Part shown: in pieces, positions 61,309-64,000 of the stretch
Layout: every line of letters starts with the position of its first letter
How positions within the stretch are numbered: position 1 is the stretch's first letter
Source of the DNA: Phycisphaerales bacterium
Lineage (GTDB): Bacteria > Planctomycetota > Phycisphaerae > UBA1845
Assembly (NCBI GenBank): GCA_020639115.1
Contig: JACKHG010000006.1
Location: forward strand, 176,239-240,238
Length of the DNA: 64,000 bases
Direction of reading: 5' to 3'
Notes under the pieces: model-generated
The model's input: only the letters and a program-made list of their open reading frames with translations
What the model was told of the DNA's origin: nothing
Databases searched by the model: none
Made by a program: the position numbers and the translations under genes

Positions 61309-61788
61309 GATTCTGGCCAATCTCTCGTTGCCGTACGCGGCAATCAGCACCGCGGTCAGATCATCGCGAAACGCGCGGTTGCTCGCCCAACGCTCGAGCA
61401 CGACCTCGAACGCTTCGCGTAGCCGTCCCGCGTATGCAACGACACGCCCGCGCCCCATCGAGAATCAGTTCGATCAACTGGCGCAGGGTCCGGACCACGG
61501 GCGGCTGGTCGCCGGAGAAATAAGAAATCCTGCTTTCACCCCACGCCGAGCGGTTTCCGCGATGGGCATCCATGAACGAGAATAAACGTATTGATCCGCT
61601 GTTCGATGAGCAGTTCTTGCACTCCGATCGGAATCGCGGCGTAGCGACGCATCGAGCGCGTCGGCACTGCCATCGAACGACGGCTAGGACGACAAGCTCT
61701 CGTAATGGTGCGCGTCGCGCCCTTCGTCCTCGATCGGCCCGGTTTCGGTCAGCCCGACGGACGAAAATACTCGTACTGAACAGCGTAC
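61309..61788 (-). pseudogene. Frameshifted middle part of a large lipoprotein
   Basis: Protein-like segments appear in several frames: EYFRPSG then LTETGPIEDEGRDAHHYE, AIPIGVQELLIEQRINTFILVHG, RTLRQLIELILDGARA, and LREAFEVVLERWASNRAFRDDLTAVLIAAYGNERLARI ending in a stop. No single frame holds. It bridges the N-terminal lipoprotein frame and the C-terminal Ig-like frame, so it is probably the same gene with indels. Confidence 0.4.
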
Positions 61789-62736
61789 TCAGGCAGGGCT
61801 GCTGATCGTGAGGGTGTCCCCGCCGGGCAGTTCGATCGGTTCACCCACGGTTTCGACCACGGGCAAATCAACGTGCGCGCCGCTCGCGTCGTCGTAACCG
61901 GTCTGCACGCGATACAGCGTGGCCGGTCGACGGGAACTATTGCGCGCAGTGAGCTGTGGCGCGGACGAGTCGAGAATCAGGCTGACCCCGGATTGGGGCG
62001 TCAGTGGATCGACAATCAGGAAAGGGTCGCCGGCTGCGATAACCCGCGTGCGCGACGGCCTGCTTTTCGAAGAGGAGCTTTTAAACGCCTCACGGGATAC
62101 CAGCGCCTCCAACGCAGCCGTCAGCGCTGCATCGAGCGCATCGCTACCGTTCGAGACGACCAGCGGATCGCGGCGCATTTCCTCGGTAATGACCTCCGCG
62201 AGATTGTCGCAGACTTCCAGGTCACGGATGTCGGAGAGAATGCCGTAGTAATCACTCGACGGCAGCGTCCACCCGCCCATGCCCAGGAAGATGAGCGCCG
62301 TGGCGGTGGTCTTCACGCTCACTTCTTCGTCGATCGAGGAGTTGATGAATCCGAACAACACGACGTTGTCGTTGGCATCGACGACCGAGACCAGCGACGG
62401 GCGCACGGAATATGTCGCCGTAACGAAGCCGCCGTCGGATCTCACCGGCTGATCGTCCGCCGCTGAAACTCCGCGCAGACTTTCGAGTGAGAGGTTCACC
62501 CCGCTGGGGAGCGTCACGATCGCGGACGCATAGCGCTCCGAATCGAGCTCGGAGCGCACGCCTTCATCCGGACCGGTGATCTCGCTGACGTCGATGTCGC
62601 CGCCCGCCGGGCCGGCATCGATCGGGCCACCGCCTCCTCCGCCCGTCCCGCCGTCGTTCGAACCGCCGTTCTGCGGCGCGCAACCTGCAAAAACCAACAT
62701 TAGCCCCAGCAACCCGGCAACGGTACAGCGTTTCAT
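61789..62736 (-). CDS. Lipoprotein, N-terminal part of a longer gene
   Basis: A 315-residue frame. The signal ends in an FAGC lipobox (Cys 19), then a Gly/Asn/Asp-rich linker, then a beta-rich domain (SAIVTLPSGVNLSLESLRG, ATYSVRPSLVSVVDANDNVVLFGFIN) and a mixed region. The frame ends at LPGGDTLTISSPA, directly followed in another frame by further plausible sequence, so it is probably not the true C-terminus. No catalytic motif seen. Confidence 0.6.
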   Translation of the reverse strand: MKRCTVAGLLGLMLVFAGCAPQNGGSNDGGTGGGGGGPIDAGPAGGDIDVSEITGPDEGVRSELDSERYASAIVTLPSGVNLSLESLRGVSAADDQPVRSDGGFVTATYSVRPSLVSVVDANDNVVLFGFINSSIDEEVSVKTTATALIFLGMGGWTLPSSDYYGILSDIRDLEVCDNLAEVITEEMRRDPLVVSNGSDALDAALTAALEALVSREAFKSSSSKSRPSRTRVIAAGDPFLIVDPLTPQSGVSLILDSSAPQLTARNSSRRPATLYRVQTGYDDASGAHVDLPVVETVGEPIELPGGDTLTISSPA

Positions 62737-62971
62737 GCTCTAAAACCCTATTACGCGGCTAAGTGAATACATGAGGAATACCCCACCCCGAATCCAAGGC
62801 AGTATAACGCCAGCCGCGCGCATCGACATCGATTTCTTCAGATTTCCGCGCAGAATCCGCTCGCTGCGGATCGCGCCGCCCTGGAGACTTTCGCGCGATG
62901 GGCGCGTTGCCGTCGGGCGCGATGGCCGAGAATCGGTCCCATCGCTGATCCCCTGCCCGGCAGGATGTTGC

Positions 62972-63139
62972 TCAGGCACGTGGCCAGGATGAGGCATCGT
63001 CCAGAGGTCCGGTAAATTGCTCCACGACGATCTTCGCTGCCCGGCGGACCCGGCGGCTGGTCAACTCCTCGGCGGACGTCGTCCCCCCGACTTCCTCAAA
63101 CAGCTTCGCAGCTCGTTCCTCGTTGGGTATGCTGTGCAT
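62972..63139 (-). CDS. 55-residue hypothetical protein
   Basis: Read directly from ATG 63139, which has GAGGAG about 9 nt upstream. The sequence is helical and charged (NEERAAKLFEEVGGTTSAEEL, RRAAKIVVEQFTGPLDDA). No family recognised. Codon use fits a real small gene. It is flanked by broken frames, so some caution is needed. Confidence 0.5.
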   Translation of the reverse strand: MHSIPNEERAAKLFEEVGGTTSAEELTSRRVRRAAKIVVEQFTGPLDDASSWPRA

Positions 63140-63274
63140 GGCGTCCGGGTCTCCTCAAAAGGCACCTCGAACATGCCCAACACGATAGCCAGGCCGCCTT
63201 CATTTACAGCCGTTTTGGGCCATTGCCGCGGACGGCCCGTGAACCCCACGTGCAGATGACCGAACGCGTCGGCG

Positions 63275-63528
63275 TCATGCACCCCCCTCCCCGCACTCCG
63301 GGCACACGCCGCTCGTGTTGGCGGTGAGGTCGTAGCCGCAGCGCAGACAATGACGGTAAGGTTGGGAACGGCGGCGATACGATGATGTGCTTCATACAGG
63401 TGGACCACAAGCAAGTGCACCTCCTGGTCGGCGAACGCGATCTCGACCCCCAGGCCGCGGCATGCTGTCCAGAGGCGAGTCGTGCGCGTAAAGGAGCTTA
63501 GTGCGCCGGCGATGAGGCCAAGTGCCAT
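63275..63528 (-). pseudogene. Broken CGYDL zinc-ribbon protein
   Basis: The last 25 codons before TGA 63275 read RCGYDLTANTSGVCPECGEGG, the planctomycete C-terminal zinc ribbon. The protein-like sequence upstream (VEIAFADQEVHLLVVHLYEAHHRIAAVPN) is in another frame, so at least one indel separates them. It is a relative of the partial gene at 1-442. Confidence 0.45.
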
Positions 63529-63674
63529 CGCTCGCCCCGCTCCGCGCGGTCGTGATCACGATGTTGAACCACGATGCACGCCGTGGCTCAAGCATGACGG
63601 CGGCCTGCGTCGAATCGGGACGCAGTGGAGAGTCGGATCTCGGCCCAAGCGGCCGCACCGTCCGGCAAGTTCAG

Positions 63675-63815
63675 TCAGATGGATAAAGCAGCGCGGTTGA
63701 GCTGGTTGACGAGAAACCCGTAGCCGCGCAGAAAACCCTCAATCAGGGCAGCGACGTCGTCGACGAAATCGACGGACTTCTGGTAGACGTCGAGTTTTTC
63801 GAACATGAAGGCCAT
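63675..63815 (-). pseudogene. Truncated four-helix-bundle (IVS-like) protein
   Basis: ATG 63815 opens MAFMFEKLDVYQKSVDF, continuing through LRGYGFLVNQLNRAALSI, the first helices of the 23S rRNA intervening-sequence / four-helix-bundle family (about 120 residues when complete). The frame stops after 46 residues; NLPDGAAAWAEI in the next frame resembles the usual NIAEGxGRW continuation, so a frameshift cuts it. A short repeat array lies just upstream. Confidence 0.6.
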
Positions 63816-63841
63816 GGACGGCCCTCGACTCACGAATTGAG

Positions 63842-63955
63842 CAGGTGACCAGGAGAACAGGTGACCGCAGGTGAGCAATTGACCTAGACCCGCCACCAGT
63901 CGGGCGGACATACGACGGTCCCCCTCAACTGCTCACCTGATCCCAAGCTCACCTG
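63842..63955. repeat. CAGGTGA direct and inverted repeat array
   Basis: CAGGTGACC at 63842-63850 and 63858-63866, CAGGTGAGC at 63868-63876, then inverted GCTCACCTG at 63931-63939 and 63947-63955. The array sits immediately upstream of the truncated four-helix-bundle gene. Confidence 0.6.
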
Positions 63956-63959
63956 CTCT

Positions 63960-63986
63960 ATTTTTGCCCGCCTTGCGGGCAAAAAT
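63960..63986. terminator. Bidirectional intrinsic terminator
   Basis: Perfect 12-bp stem (63960-63971 with 63975-63986) with a 3-nt loop; arms ATTTTTGCCCGC and its complement. The T-run and A-run flanks make it a terminator in both directions. It separates the repeat array from whatever lies beyond the window. Confidence 0.8.
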
Positions 63987-64000
63987 CGGGGCGACAGGCG

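Noticed and set aside
62740..62997. 85-residue minus-strand frame
   Set aside because: No protein-like composition and it overlaps the better-supported 62972-63139 frame.

Overview
This is a GC-rich bacterial chromosome segment that reads most like a planctomycete (Planctomycetota, probably near the Phycisphaerae); this is inferred from gene content only. Pointers are C-terminal CGY(D/N)L-type zinc ribbons, a PEP-CTERM protein, secreted proteins ending in dockerin-like DFDGDGD modules, Cys-rich GACC modules, a zinc-ribbon SpoVG, many alkaline-phosphatase-superfamily proteins and envelope genes (MCE/PqiB, lipoproteins, heptose synthesis). No phage, transposase or CRISPR array was seen.

Region by region. 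0-12 kb: a partial zinc-ribbon membrane protein, a pqiA-pqiB pair, an alpha/beta hydrolase lipoprotein, a LeuA/homocitrate-type synthase, two tail-to-tail overlapping phosphodiesterase-like proteins, and a carbonic anhydrase/SulP operon. 12-26 kb: small membrane and Cys-rich proteins, an AEC transporter, an MBL hydrolase, an M29 aminopeptidase, a secreted tripeptidyl-peptidase II-like protease below an AraC regulator, a PEP-CTERM protein, an ArsB/NhaD-type permease, two tiny genes, and a methionine-salvage operon mtnB-mtnD-mtnC. 26-35.5 kb: a PQQ-propeller protein, an RbfA-like/RtcB pair, a type II restriction-modification pair next to tRNA-Glu(CTC), ispE and spoVG.

35.7-38.6 kb holds an ADP-heptose type locus (hldE, gmhA, a sugar-nucleotide epimerase) whose reading frames are broken many times by small indels although motifs survive; this is either a poorly called stretch or real decay. 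38.6-51 kb is a secretome block: an HtrA protease and a degenerate HtrA-like partner, three large secreted proteins, one a matrixin-like metalloprotease with about ten GACC modules, and a secreted 287-residue protein overlapping it.

51.5-57 kb is a compact operon with several stop/start overlaps: MarR regulator, SAM methyltransferase, 87-residue protein, asparagine synthetase, single-span membrane protein, sodium:solute symporter and a 42-residue membrane miniprotein. It is the best candidate here for an undescribed functional unit. 57-64 kb has a sulfatase-fold protein with Thr at the nucleophile position, a large lipoprotein apparently broken by frameshifts, small hypothetical genes and a truncated four-helix-bundle protein below a short repeat array.

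Gene starts were moved to the codon with a visible Shine-Dalgarno sequence, signal peptide or ATGA/GTGA coupling wherever possible. All family names come from motif recognition by eye; no database search was run.
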